This document shows positions 30,018-37,841 of a stretch of DNA of 64,000 bases, piece by piece; the first letter of the stretch is position 1; the number at the start of each line of letters is the position of its first letter. The stretch lies in NCBI RefSeq assembly GCF_900087015.1, contig NZ_FLKP01000002.1:1-64000 (forward strand), in the 5' to 3' direction. The notes beneath the pieces were generated by a model. That model saw nothing but the letters and a program-made list of their open reading frames with translations. It had not been told where the DNA came from and did no database searches. The translations under genes were made by a program, and so were the position numbers. Source of the stretch: Christensenella timonensis. GTDB taxonomy: Bacteria; Bacillota; Clostridia; Christensenellales; Christensenellaceae.

Positions 30018-31979
30018 TCAGCTCTCCTTCTTGTATTCTTCTATCGCTTCTTTCAAATCGGATACGACCTGTCCTTTGTCCATGCCCCTGATCTGCGCGC
30101 CTGCGATCGTCGCATGCCCGCCTCCGCCCAGCTTTTCCAGGATACGCTGTACGTTGATCCCTCCGATGGAACGGCCGGAGATCAGGATGACTCCATTTTG
30201 TTCACACAGCACAAACGAAGCGCTGATCCCACGGATACCGATCAGGGAATCTGCTGCCTGCGCCGCCAAAAGCTGCGGGTTTTTCGCATCGTCCGGGCAC
30301 CACGAGATCGCAATGCCGTCCGGCAGGATGTCCGCCCCTTGCACGACCTTTGCGCGGGCGTTGAATGTTTCCAGGTCATCCTGGAACAAATGCCGGATCG
30401 TTGTGGTATCCGCCCCAAGCTTTCGTAAATACGAAGCCGCTTCAAAGGTACGAACCCCCGTTTTGAACGAAAACCCCTTGGTATCGATCATGATCCCTGC
30501 CAGAAGCGCTTCCACCTCCAGCGGCTTTATATGCATTTTGTCCGCAAAATACTGCAAGATCTCCGTCACCATTTCCGCTGTCGAGGAGGCATACGGCTCG
30601 TGCAGGTAAAGCGTCGGATTCTCGATATGGTCCGTTCCGCGCAGATGGTGGTCGATCACCACCAGCGTGTCCGCCTTATCAAGCAGCGCAGGTGCAAGCG
30701 TAAAATCCGCGATCTGCGTATCCACCACGACGAGCATAGTCTTTGCATCCATCATAGAGGCTGCGTCCTGCGGCGCCACCAGCAGTCCCTTATAATCCGG
30801 GTCGCGGTTGATCTCGTCTACCAGGCCCTGTATCGCGGCATTGGGTTTGTCCAGTACGATATACGCTTTCTTCTCCACCTTGCGCGCACAGGCCAGCAGC
30901 CCCATCGCCGCGCCCATACAGTCAAGGTCCGGGACGGTATGCCCCATGATCATGACCGTATCGCACTGTTCCATCATATTCTTGAGGGCATGCGCGAACA
31001 TACGCGACTTCACACGCGTCCGTTTCTCCATCCCCTGCTGCGTCCCGCCATAAAATTTGTATCCGGATTCTTCCTTGATCACCGCCTGGTCGCCGCCGCG
31101 CGCAAGCGCGAGCTCAAGCGCAGCCGTTGCGTTGTCGTTCGCTTCTTCCGGCGACGACCCCACACCTGTCCCCACACTGATCGTCGGATGGAAGGCGTCG
31201 TTGCCCGTACCGATTTTGCGCATCTCATTTAAGATATCGAACTTGCTTTGCATCAGCGAAGATAAAAAGCGCCGTTCAAATATGACGATAAATTTATCGC
31301 GGTCATATTTCTGGTACGCCCCGTGAAGGTTTTTCGCTTTCCTGGAAACCACCCGCTCGATCTCCGCGCCGATCTCCGCATGGTTGCTTTGTTCCGTTCC
31401 TCGCAGCAGGTCACCGTAATTATCCACCTGGATGTGGCAGACCGTCGTGGTCGAAGCCTTGGAGAGCGCGGACGCTTCGTACGTTTTCTCAAAATCGATC
31501 AGGCGGTGGATCGTATATTCCTTGCCGCCCCATTCGCACCCTATGGTCTCTTTATAATAGACCTTTCCCTGTATCTTGACCTTTTTATCCTTCTCCGGCT
31601 TGCTTAACTGCGGAAACACGCGGAAGATATTTTTGCCCTCGCAGTGCATCCCCGCCAGCATAAAAAATGCCGGGTTATGCCAGCCGATCACGCCTCCCTT
31701 TTTAGTGATCGCCGTGGGGATCGTGACCGCGTTCACATACTTATCGATCTTTTCCGAGCACGAGGTCAGGATTTGCGCCGCCGTATAAAACCACCGCTGC
31801 TTGTTCATGGTGGAAATCACGAAATAAAGGACGGCCACAACGAAAACGATCACCAAAATCGCCATACGCAGGTAAATGTGCTGCACCAACAGCAGGACAA
31901 ACACCACCGCCGCGAGCAGGACGAGAAAGATCACCAATTCACTTGAAACGTAACTGATCTTTGTCTTTTCTTTCATCAC
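30018..31979 (-). CDS. gdpP: Cyclic-di-AMP phosphodiesterase GdpP
   Basis: 653 residues. Two N-terminal transmembrane helices (about 12-52) are followed by a PAS-like domain and a GGDEF-like domain in which the signature is lost (VSVGTGVGSSPEEA region). The DHH domain has MGHTVPDLDCMGAAMG and VVIDHHLRGTDH, and the C-terminal DHHA1 domain has GGGHATIAGAQI. The protein hydrolyses c-di-AMP, which controls potassium and osmotic balance. Four bases separate it from yybS. Confidence 0.95.
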   Translation of the reverse strand: MMKEKTKISYVSSELVIFLVLLAAVVFVLLLVQHIYLRMAILVIVFVVAVLYFVISTMNKQRWFYTAAQILTSCSEKIDKYVNAVTIPTAITKKGGVIGWHNPAFFMLAGMHCEGKNIFRVFPQLSKPEKDKKVKIQGKVYYKETIGCEWGGKEYTIHRLIDFEKTYEASALSKASTTTVCHIQVDNYGDLLRGTEQSNHAEIGAEIERVVSRKAKNLHGAYQKYDRDKFIVIFERRFLSSLMQSKFDILNEMRKIGTGNDAFHPTISVGTGVGSSPEEANDNATAALELALARGGDQAVIKEESGYKFYGGTQQGMEKRTRVKSRMFAHALKNMMEQCDTVMIMGHTVPDLDCMGAAMGLLACARKVEKKAYIVLDKPNAAIQGLVDEINRDPDYKGLLVAPQDAASMMDAKTMLVVVDTQIADFTLAPALLDKADTLVVIDHHLRGTDHIENPTLYLHEPYASSTAEMVTEILQYFADKMHIKPLEVEALLAGIMIDTKGFSFKTGVRTFEAASYLRKLGADTTTIRHLFQDDLETFNARAKVVQGADILPDGIAISWCPDDAKNPQLLAAQAADSLIGIRGISASFVLCEQNGVILISGRSIGGINVQRILEKLGGGGHATIAGAQIRGMDKGQVVSDLKEAIEEYKKES

Positions 31980-31982
31980 GTA

Positions 31983-33023
31983 TTATCCCTGCGATATCCA
32001 TTGCCTTTTTCGGAACTTGACGATCTGCTCGAAAAAGCCGATCCACATGAAGATGTTCAGGCCGAACAGCTGCAAGATCAGGAAGATAATGACAATGATC
32101 GCGATCCTGCCCGATGCGGAATTGATCTTTTTCTTCAGCAGCCAATCTGTAAACGCCATACCCTGTATCATGTAGGTGATGCTGAAAAAGCCCATGATAA
32201 TGGCATAGACCAGGTTGAAATTGCGCCAGCCGAGCGACATCCCCAAAAAGGCCACGATCAGTGCGATAAGAGACCACGTACCATATTTGGCAGGCAGCGC
32301 CAGCTGCGAAAACGTAGGAACCGTTCCCACGGCAACGCCCTGCTTTTTGACGATCGCACGCGGCACCACATAATTCAGCAGCCCAAACAGCGCCACACAG
32401 AACATCGCCGCCTGCGGTACGAGCATCGCCAACTGGACGGTAAACGTCTGCATCAGGCCCGAAACCGCCACGTCAAGGGGCGTACTTAATACCGCCGACA
32501 AATCGATCGGTTGTGCCCCGCCGTTCAGAAGCGAATTATAGGTCGTATAATATAATTTGGTGAACTCCGGGTTCGCATTCAAAAAACTTTCGATATGACC
32601 CAGAAGCAGCGTCATCAAATCTGTCTTGTAAATCAATTGTACCAATAAAATGAGGATACCCAGCGAAGCAAGCAGCGCAATACAAGAGATCAGCGTACTG
32701 TAATAAAAAGGCATGCGCTTTTTGATTACGTACGTCATCACAATCGTCACGGGAAGCGAGCAGGCCATCATAACGAGCGCGATCCCCGCCCCTGCAAACA
32801 GCCACACCAAAAAGCCGCTCACCAGGACGCTTAGGATCCCGATCCCCTGGGAAGCCCGTGCCCCGGCCACGATAAATGCCATGGGGACGAACAAAGCGAC
32901 CAGGACAAGGATGATCCAGTTGCTGAGGGCGCCTGCCGCCATCAAGGCGACCGCCGCGCCGATACAAGCCAGCATACACCACAATTTTTCGTATTTTTCT
33001 TCCGTATTGTCTGCCACTTTCAA
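31983..33023 (-). CDS. DUF2232 (YybS-like) membrane protein
   Basis: 346 residues with about eight hydrophobic segments, including FAGAGIALVMMACSLPVTIV, ISCIALLASLGILILLVQL, and two near the C-terminus. It matches the YybS family by position (first in yybS-gdpP-rplI-dnaB) and by topology. The function is unknown; some relatives look like S components of ECF transporters. It is preceded by a strong promoter. Confidence 0.83.
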   Translation of the reverse strand: MKVADNTEEKYEKLWCMLACIGAAVALMAAGALSNWIILVLVALFVPMAFIVAGARASQGIGILSVLVSGFLVWLFAGAGIALVMMACSLPVTIVMTYVIKKRMPFYYSTLISCIALLASLGILILLVQLIYKTDLMTLLLGHIESFLNANPEFTKLYYTTYNSLLNGGAQPIDLSAVLSTPLDVAVSGLMQTFTVQLAMLVPQAAMFCVALFGLLNYVVPRAIVKKQGVAVGTVPTFSQLALPAKYGTWSLIALIVAFLGMSLGWRNFNLVYAIIMGFFSITYMIQGMAFTDWLLKKKINSASGRIAIIVIIFLILQLFGLNIFMWIGFFEQIVKFRKRQWISQG

Positions 33024-33077
33024 ACCTTCTTGCCATGCTCAAAGCATAATTCCCCATAATAACGAGGTGTACTCTTT

Positions 33078-33106
33078 ATCATATATTTTTTTGACCGGAT
33101 AGTCAA
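33078..33106 (-). promoter_or_regulatory. Promoter of the yybS-gdpP-rplI-dnaB operon
   Basis: On the minus strand TTGACT (33101-33106), 17 bases, TATGAT (33078-33083). Confidence 0.75.
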
Positions 33107-33124
33107 CACCGGCAGAAGGAAGGG

Positions 33125-34417
33125 CTACGCTGTTTTCCGGTTGGAAATCAGCGACAGGTCGTGGTCTAAAAGCTGGTCGTAGACGGGACGCGCATGCAAA
33201 AGGCGCGCCACGAGGTAAGCGGTGAGCGTCGTTATGATAAGTGGGAGGAACTGGTCATATGCTGCCGTCATTTCGCATACGAGCACAATGCCCGTAAGCG
33301 GCGCGCGCACGATCGCGCCAAAGAACGCCGCCATCGCAAAAATCATGAAATTCTGTGTCAGGGCCGCCGGAAGCCCGAATACCGCCGTACCAAAAACGCC
33401 AAACGCATTGCCCAGAAGCGCGCCCATCACGATCATGGGCATCAAGATTCCCCCAGGTACCCCCGAACAAAAGCTGAACATCGAGAAGGCGAATTTTGCG
33501 GCAAGCAGCAACAGTAGAATCAGGAGCGCATATTTTCCTGCGGCCATATCTCCTACCAGCGGCACGCCGCCGCCGAGGATCGACGGCAACAAAAATGCCA
33601 GGATAGCCGAGGCCGCGAAAGGAAAGGCCACGCGATACGAAGGCGGTATCTTTTTCATCCGTTCATACATATCCTGTGTTTTTTGAATGGCAAAATTGTA
33701 AAAAACACCCATCAGTCCCGCTGCGACCCCGAGCAGGACAAGCAGCCAATACCCGCTTAAGGGAACGCTCTGCGTAAGAGGGATCGAAAAGATCGGCGCC
33801 GGCCCAAGCAACAGGCGCGTCACCACGCCGGAGGCCGCACAGGCGGCGATGGATGTGAATAATATTTTAGCGGAAAAGCTTTTGTGCACTTCTTCGAGCG
33901 CAAACAATATCCCCGCAAGCGGCGCACCAAAAGCAGCGGCCAGTCCCGCAGCTCCGCCGCCTGTCATCAGAAGGTTTTTTTCTTCCCCGCTGCCGCGCCG
34001 TGAAAAGCCTTTGCCCACGGCCGCGCCCATTTGTATACACGGGCCTTCCCTGCCGAGCGACAAGCCTGCCCCCAAAGAAAGCAGCCCTCCTGCAAATTTC
34101 CCCACAAGCACCCTTAGGGGATTATGCGAAAACATGCCCTTCAGTTCTCCTTCAAGCTGTGGGATCCCGCTGCCTGTGATCATCGGCTCCCATTTTAACA
34201 GCCGGCTGACTGCAAAAGCCGCCAGCGCTACGGCGGCAAACCAAAGAAACGCCGCCCATACCTGTGTATGCGCAAGCGTCACCAAATTCTGCGCTGCGGA
34301 AAAAACCTGCGTCACGCATACGCGAAAGGCTACGGTGACCAGGCCCGCGATCGCACCCACAAGGAGGCTTTTCATAACGATGTATTGCGTTTTTGCCGTT
34401 TCTCCCTGTTTTTCCAT
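33125..34417 (-). CDS. ClC-family chloride channel / antiporter
   Basis: 430 residues from ATG 34417. The selectivity motifs are GSGIPQLEGEL, GREGPCIQMGAAVGKG with the gating glutamate, and GAIVRAPLTGIVLVCEMT. About ten or more hydrophobic helices are present, and no CBS domain follows. The gating glutamate suggests H+/Cl- exchange; whether it is an antiporter or a channel cannot be decided here. An extended start 21 codons upstream is possible but adds an unusual hydrophobic leader. Confidence 0.9.
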   Translation of the reverse strand: MEKQGETAKTQYIVMKSLLVGAIAGLVTVAFRVCVTQVFSAAQNLVTLAHTQVWAAFLWFAAVALAAFAVSRLLKWEPMITGSGIPQLEGELKGMFSHNPLRVLVGKFAGGLLSLGAGLSLGREGPCIQMGAAVGKGFSRRGSGEEKNLLMTGGGAAGLAAAFGAPLAGILFALEEVHKSFSAKILFTSIAACAASGVVTRLLLGPAPIFSIPLTQSVPLSGYWLLVLLGVAAGLMGVFYNFAIQKTQDMYERMKKIPPSYRVAFPFAASAILAFLLPSILGGGVPLVGDMAAGKYALLILLLLLAAKFAFSMFSFCSGVPGGILMPMIVMGALLGNAFGVFGTAVFGLPAALTQNFMIFAMAAFFGAIVRAPLTGIVLVCEMTAAYDQFLPLIITTLTAYLVARLLHARPVYDQLLDHDLSLISNRKTA

Positions 34418-34465
34418 GCTAAGTGTATACCCTCTTTTCCAGCTCAGGAAACAAATATTCCAGGA

Positions 34466-34499
34466 TATAAAAAACAGCACCGCTTTTCAGCTGTGCTGT
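34466..34499 (-). terminator. Terminator after rpmA
   Basis: Arms ACAGCAC / GTGCTGT (34474-34480, 34493-34499) with short inner pairing, then T6 on the minus strand. Confidence 0.8.
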
Positions 34500-34513
34500 C
34501 CTTTTTAATTTGT

Positions 34514-34768
34514 TTAGTTCGCGTAAACGCTTACCTGTTTTTTGTCTCTTCCCTTGCGCTCGAATTTCACGATGCCGCTTGTAAGAGCAAACAGTGTATC
34601 GTCACCGCCGCGGCCAACATTGTTGCCCGGGTGGATCTTCGTGCCCCTCTGGCGCACGAGGATATTGCCCGCGAGGACATACTGCCCATCTGCGCGCTTG
34701 ACGCCTAAGCGTTTGGATTCGGAATCACGTCCGTTTCTCGAACTACCTACACCTTTTTTATGTGCCAT
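34514..34768 (-). CDS. rpmA: 50S ribosomal protein bL27
   Basis: 84 residues. It begins directly with [15 protein letters not shown], so the chain is already the mature form. Most Bacillota encode a short N-terminal extension ending in FF/A that is cut by the protease Prp; this is absent, and no prp gene lies in the 35-base gap to rplU. The rest ([21 protein letters not shown]) is typical. The obg gene that often follows is also absent. Confidence 0.97.
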   Translation of the reverse strand: MAHKKGVGSSRNGRDSESKRLGVKRADGQYVLAGNILVRQRGTKIHPGNNVGRGGDDTLFALTSGIVKFERKGRDKKQVSVYAN

Positions 34769-34803
34769 TGCATAACACCTCGCTTTATACGTTTACCCTC
34801 AAA

Positions 34804-35472
34804 TTACTCTGCCTTCTTGTCGTCCGTTGCAGAAGCAGCGGGCTTCTTTGCAGCCGGTTTCTTCGCAGCAGGCTTCTTTTCCGCGGTTGCCTTTGCAGCA
34901 GTAGCAGTTTTCTTGGCCGGAGCTTTCTTTTCCGCCGTATCCGCTTTTGCAGCAGGCTTCTTTGCAGCGGGCTTTTTCTCTGCTGTAGCTTTTGCAGCGG
35001 GCTTCTTTTCCGCCGCCGGCTTTGCAGCAGCGGCAGTTTTCTTAGCCGGAGCTTTCTTTTCCGCCGTTTCCGCTTTTACTGCAGGCCCTTTCGCAGCAGC
35101 TTTTTCTGCTGTTTCCGCTTTTGCCGCCGCAGTCTTTGTCGCCTTGGGCGCAGCGGTCGCTTTTTCATCGCCGACCTGCGTGATTTCTACTTTTGTGAAC
35201 GGTTGTCTGTGTCCCTGTTTTTTACGATAGTCTTTTTTGGCTTTATACTTGAACACAATAACTTTTTTCTCTTTATCCTGCGCAAGCACTTTTCCTTTGA
35301 CTGCAACGTCTGTCAAAACAGGATCGCCAACGGCAACTTTCTTGCCGTCGGACGTCATCATCGCTTCAAACGCTACCTCGCTGCCTACCTCGGCGTCCAG
35401 CTTTTCCACTTTGATAACCATGCCCGGCTCAACCTTATATTGCTTACCGCCTGACCTGATGATTGCATACAT
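34804..35472 (-). CDS. rplU: 50S ribosomal protein bL21 with a long Ala/Lys/Pro tail
   Basis: 222 residues, about twice the usual 103. Residues 1-100 are a normal bL21 (MYAIIRSGGKQYKVEPG, KKDYRKKQGHRQPFTKVEI). Residues 101-222 are a low-complexity tail built from PAAKK, AEKKPAAK and APAKKTA units, strongly basic and similar to histone H1 or HU-like tails. The tail would protrude from the ribosome or bind RNA or DNA. It starts a unit with rpmA, under a likely L21 leader and its own promoter. Confidence 0.94.
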   Translation of the reverse strand: MYAIIRSGGKQYKVEPGMVIKVEKLDAEVGSEVAFEAMMTSDGKKVAVGDPVLTDVAVKGKVLAQDKEKKVIVFKYKAKKDYRKKQGHRQPFTKVEITQVGDEKATAAPKATKTAAAKAETAEKAAAKGPAVKAETAEKKAPAKKTAAAAKPAAEKKPAAKATAEKKPAAKKPAAKADTAEKKAPAKKTATAAKATAEKKPAAKKPAAKKPAASATDDKKAE

Positions 35473-35560
35473 CGCACTTTACCTCCCTTACCCAGTCTCG
35501 CCGCGTTTGGCCCGCAAGCCTAAAGCTTACGCGTTAAATACCTATGCGAGCGGCTCAATT
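35473..35560 (-). promoter_or_regulatory. Ribosomal protein L21 leader RNA (candidate)
   Basis: About 85 bases separate the promoter start point from the rplU ATG. The RNA can form an outer CTCGC/GCGAG stem and an inner CGTAAGC/GCTTGCG hairpin with a 5-base loop, then GGGTAAGGGAGG with the ribosome binding site. Position and shape fit the Bacillota L21 leader, thought to be bound by the ribosomal protein for feedback control. The family assignment is from memory. Confidence 0.6.
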
Positions 35561-35564
35561 AAAC

Positions 35565-35593
35565 ATGTTATCACAAAGGCTTTCCCCTGTCAA
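35565..35593 (-). promoter_or_regulatory. Promoter of rplU-rpmA
   Basis: On the minus strand TTGACA (35588-35593), 17 bases, TAACAT (35565-35570). It overlaps the last codons of rng, so rplU is transcribed on its own as well as by read-through. Confidence 0.75.
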
Positions 35594-37119
35594 CAGAAAA
35601 CCTGTGTCCCGGAAAGCGCTCCCTTGTCCGTCACCTGCGAGATGATGATCTGCTCCGGGTGCGCGTTTTTCACGCCGCGGATGAAGAAATGCGCATTTTC
35701 ATAATGCGGCAGGATCGCCTGGTTTAAGTTGTTGTGCGACACGATATACTCCGCGAGCGGTTCGTTTACTTCCACGATATACATCCCGTGTGCGTCGCTG
35801 CCTACCGTACGGATAATCTCCCTGCGCACACGCATCGCCATATTGTCGAGGTTGTAAACCATCCCACTGCCGCCGCAGCACGGGCACGTGGCTTGCGTCA
35901 GCGCGGACAGCTTGCGGCGCGTCTTTTTACGCGTCATTTCCACAAGCCCCAGCTCCGTCATGCCCAGGACATTGGACTTTGTCCTGTCGTGCTTTAGCGC
36001 CTCGTTCAGCGCATCCACGACCTTCTGCTTGTTTTCTTCGTCTTCCATATCGATGAAATCGATCACGATGATGCCGCTCAAGTCACGAAGGCGCAGCTGC
36101 CGCGCGATCTCGCCCGCCGCTTCAATATTTGCATGAAGGATCGTATCCTGCAAATTGTCTTCGCCGATGTATTTGCCCGTGTTGACGTCGATGACGGTCA
36201 ATGCTTCCGTTTCGTCGATCACGAGGTAACAGCCGTTCTTGAGCCACACCTTGCGCTGCAGCGCTTTGGTGATCTTATCTTCTATATTGAAATAGTCAAA
36301 AATATTCCCATCTTCTTCAAACAGCTTGAGCCTGTCCACCATGCCGGGGGATAAGATGTTCACCACTGCCATGACCTTTTCATAATAGTCCTTGTCGTTG
36401 ATGATGAACTCCTGAACATCCGACGTAAACACATCCCGTACCGTGCGGAACAGCAACGTTTCTTCCGCATGGATCAGGCGCGGCGCCGTCACGAAGTCCG
36501 CCTTCTCCTGTACCTTCTGCCATAAACGCACAAGGAAATTGAGCTCCGAAGCGATCTCTTCATCCGAAGCCTGCTCCGCGACCGTACGGACGATCACCCC
36601 CATATTGGAAGGCTTGACTCCCGCAATAAATTCCTTTAGCTGCTCGCGTTTCTGTTCGTCCTCGATCCGGCGCGAGACGCCCACATGGTCAACTGTGGGC
36701 ATAAGGACAAGAAGCCTCCCCGGAAGCGTGATGTGCGTCGTTACGCGCGCACCCTTGCTGCCGCCCGGCTGCTTTAATACCTGTACCATGATTTCCTGGT
36801 TGGGTTTTAACAGCTCTTTAATATTGGGGACTTCGAGCTTCTTTTTGACATTGGAACTATCCTGCGACCCTTCAAAAATAAAATCCGATTCGTCGCACAG
36901 GATATCCCCCGCATATAAAAATGCATTTTTCTCAAGGCCCACATCCACAAACGCGGCCTGCATGCCCGGAAGGATATTGGCAACCCTTCCCTTGTAAATA
37001 TTACCGACCAGGCGCTCTTTCCCACGCATTTCAACGAGGATCTCGACCAAGTCGTTATCCTCCATCAAAGCGACACGCGCTTCATGCGTGTTCGCGTCGG
37101 CTATGATTTTTTTGATCAT
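35590..37119 (-). CDS. rng: Ribonuclease E/G family protein
   Basis: 509 residues, an endoribonuclease that matures rRNA and degrades mRNA. The N-terminal S1-like domain (GNIYKGRVANILPGMQAAFVDVG) is followed by the RNase H-like and 5' sensor regions, the catalytic VIDVNTGK and IIVIDFIDM segments, and the zinc link CPCCGGSG. It is the G-type length with no C-terminal degradosome scaffold. It lies 35 bases after the TIGR03936 gene. Confidence 0.94.
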   Translation of the reverse strand: MIKKIIADANTHEARVALMEDNDLVEILVEMRGKERLVGNIYKGRVANILPGMQAAFVDVGLEKNAFLYAGDILCDESDFIFEGSQDSSNVKKKLEVPNIKELLKPNQEIMVQVLKQPGGSKGARVTTHITLPGRLLVLMPTVDHVGVSRRIEDEQKREQLKEFIAGVKPSNMGVIVRTVAEQASDEEIASELNFLVRLWQKVQEKADFVTAPRLIHAEETLLFRTVRDVFTSDVQEFIINDKDYYEKVMAVVNILSPGMVDRLKLFEEDGNIFDYFNIEDKITKALQRKVWLKNGCYLVIDETEALTVIDVNTGKYIGEDNLQDTILHANIEAAGEIARQLRLRDLSGIIVIDFIDMEDEENKQKVVDALNEALKHDRTKSNVLGMTELGLVEMTRKKTRRKLSALTQATCPCCGGSGMVYNLDNMAMRVRREIIRTVGSDAHGMYIVEVNEPLAEYIVSHNNLNQAILPHYENAHFFIRGVKNAHPEQIIISQVTDKGALSGTQVFC

Positions 37120-37154
37120 TCAAAAAAGCTCCTTAAACTATAAAAATTTCAAAA

Positions 37155-37841
37155 CTATAGTATGCTAAACGGCTTCATTTCGCCGTCCTTCAGTGCAAAA
37201 CAATCTTCCCTGCAGATATCGTACTCTGCCCCGGCGTCCGCTGCTAAAAGCAGAGCTTTTGCAAGCACAGCCGGGTTCAGAGCGCCATCCGACGCGTTTT
37301 TCAGCAAAGCGCTTACCCGCCTTCCGTCCTCCGTAGCCATATCGAGTACCAACGGGCGGATATTAAGCTGCTTGCCGCGGCGGTCGACTGCCGGCCATAC
37401 ATCCTTTTCCATAAGGTCGCGAACCACAGCTTTTATTTTATCACAATCCTGCTCATTTTCAAAATGAAAATGTATAAAATAGCATGCGCTGTAATTTTGT
37501 GCCATCAGTTTTTTCGCGTGCTCCCCTGCATCGCGCACATCCAAAATGCGGATATCACGCGGCATCACGGCATTGAGCGCCGCTTTTGCCTCCTGAGTAT
37601 CTACAGGCTCCGTCAGGCCGACCTCTAGGTAATCCCCATTTGTCGCATACCCTACCGAAAGCGGGGACGCAAAGGACATGACGATATGCGGGTTGAAACC
37701 CTGCGAATACTCCGCGGGCAGCTGCGCCCTGCGTACCGCCCGGCCAAACGCACGCTGCATATCGAGGTGCGAAATGTACTTTGCCGCGCCGTGGCGGCTG
37801 TATTTGATGATCATCTTATATTTTCTTGTTTCTTCACTCAT
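37155..37841 (-). CDS. TIGR03936-family (DUF2344) radical-SAM-linked protein
   Basis: 228 residues from ATG 37841, which overlaps the preceding stop as ATGA. The N-terminal KYSRHGAAKYISHLDMQRAFGRA and QGFNPHIVMSFASPLSVG segments define the family. It is always found beside, or fused to, the TIGR03960 radical SAM protein, as here. The role is unknown; an RNA or translation-related function is suspected from its location near rng-rplU-rpmA. Confidence 0.88.
   Translation of the reverse strand: MSEETRKYKMIIKYSRHGAAKYISHLDMQRAFGRAVRRAQLPAEYSQGFNPHIVMSFASPLSVGYATNGDYLEVGLTEPVDTQEAKAALNAVMPRDIRILDVRDAGEHAKKLMAQNYSACYFIHFHFENEQDCDKIKAVVRDLMEKDVWPAVDRRGKQLNIRPLVLDMATEDGRRVSALLKNASDGALNPAVLAKALLLAADAGAEYDICREDCFALKDGEMKPFSIL

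Noticed and set aside
30018-31979. Active GGDEF diguanylate cyclase in the gdpP protein
   Set aside because: The GGDEF signature residues are absent; the domain is the degenerate form typical of GdpP.
34418-34480. The longer start of the ClC protein
   Set aside because: The extra 21 residues are hydrophobic and aromatic, unlike family members, and reach into the rpmA terminator.
34804-35160. The bL21 tail as a separate gene or a frameshift artefact
   Set aside because: The frame is uninterrupted from the bL21 start to the stop, and the composition is coherent throughout.
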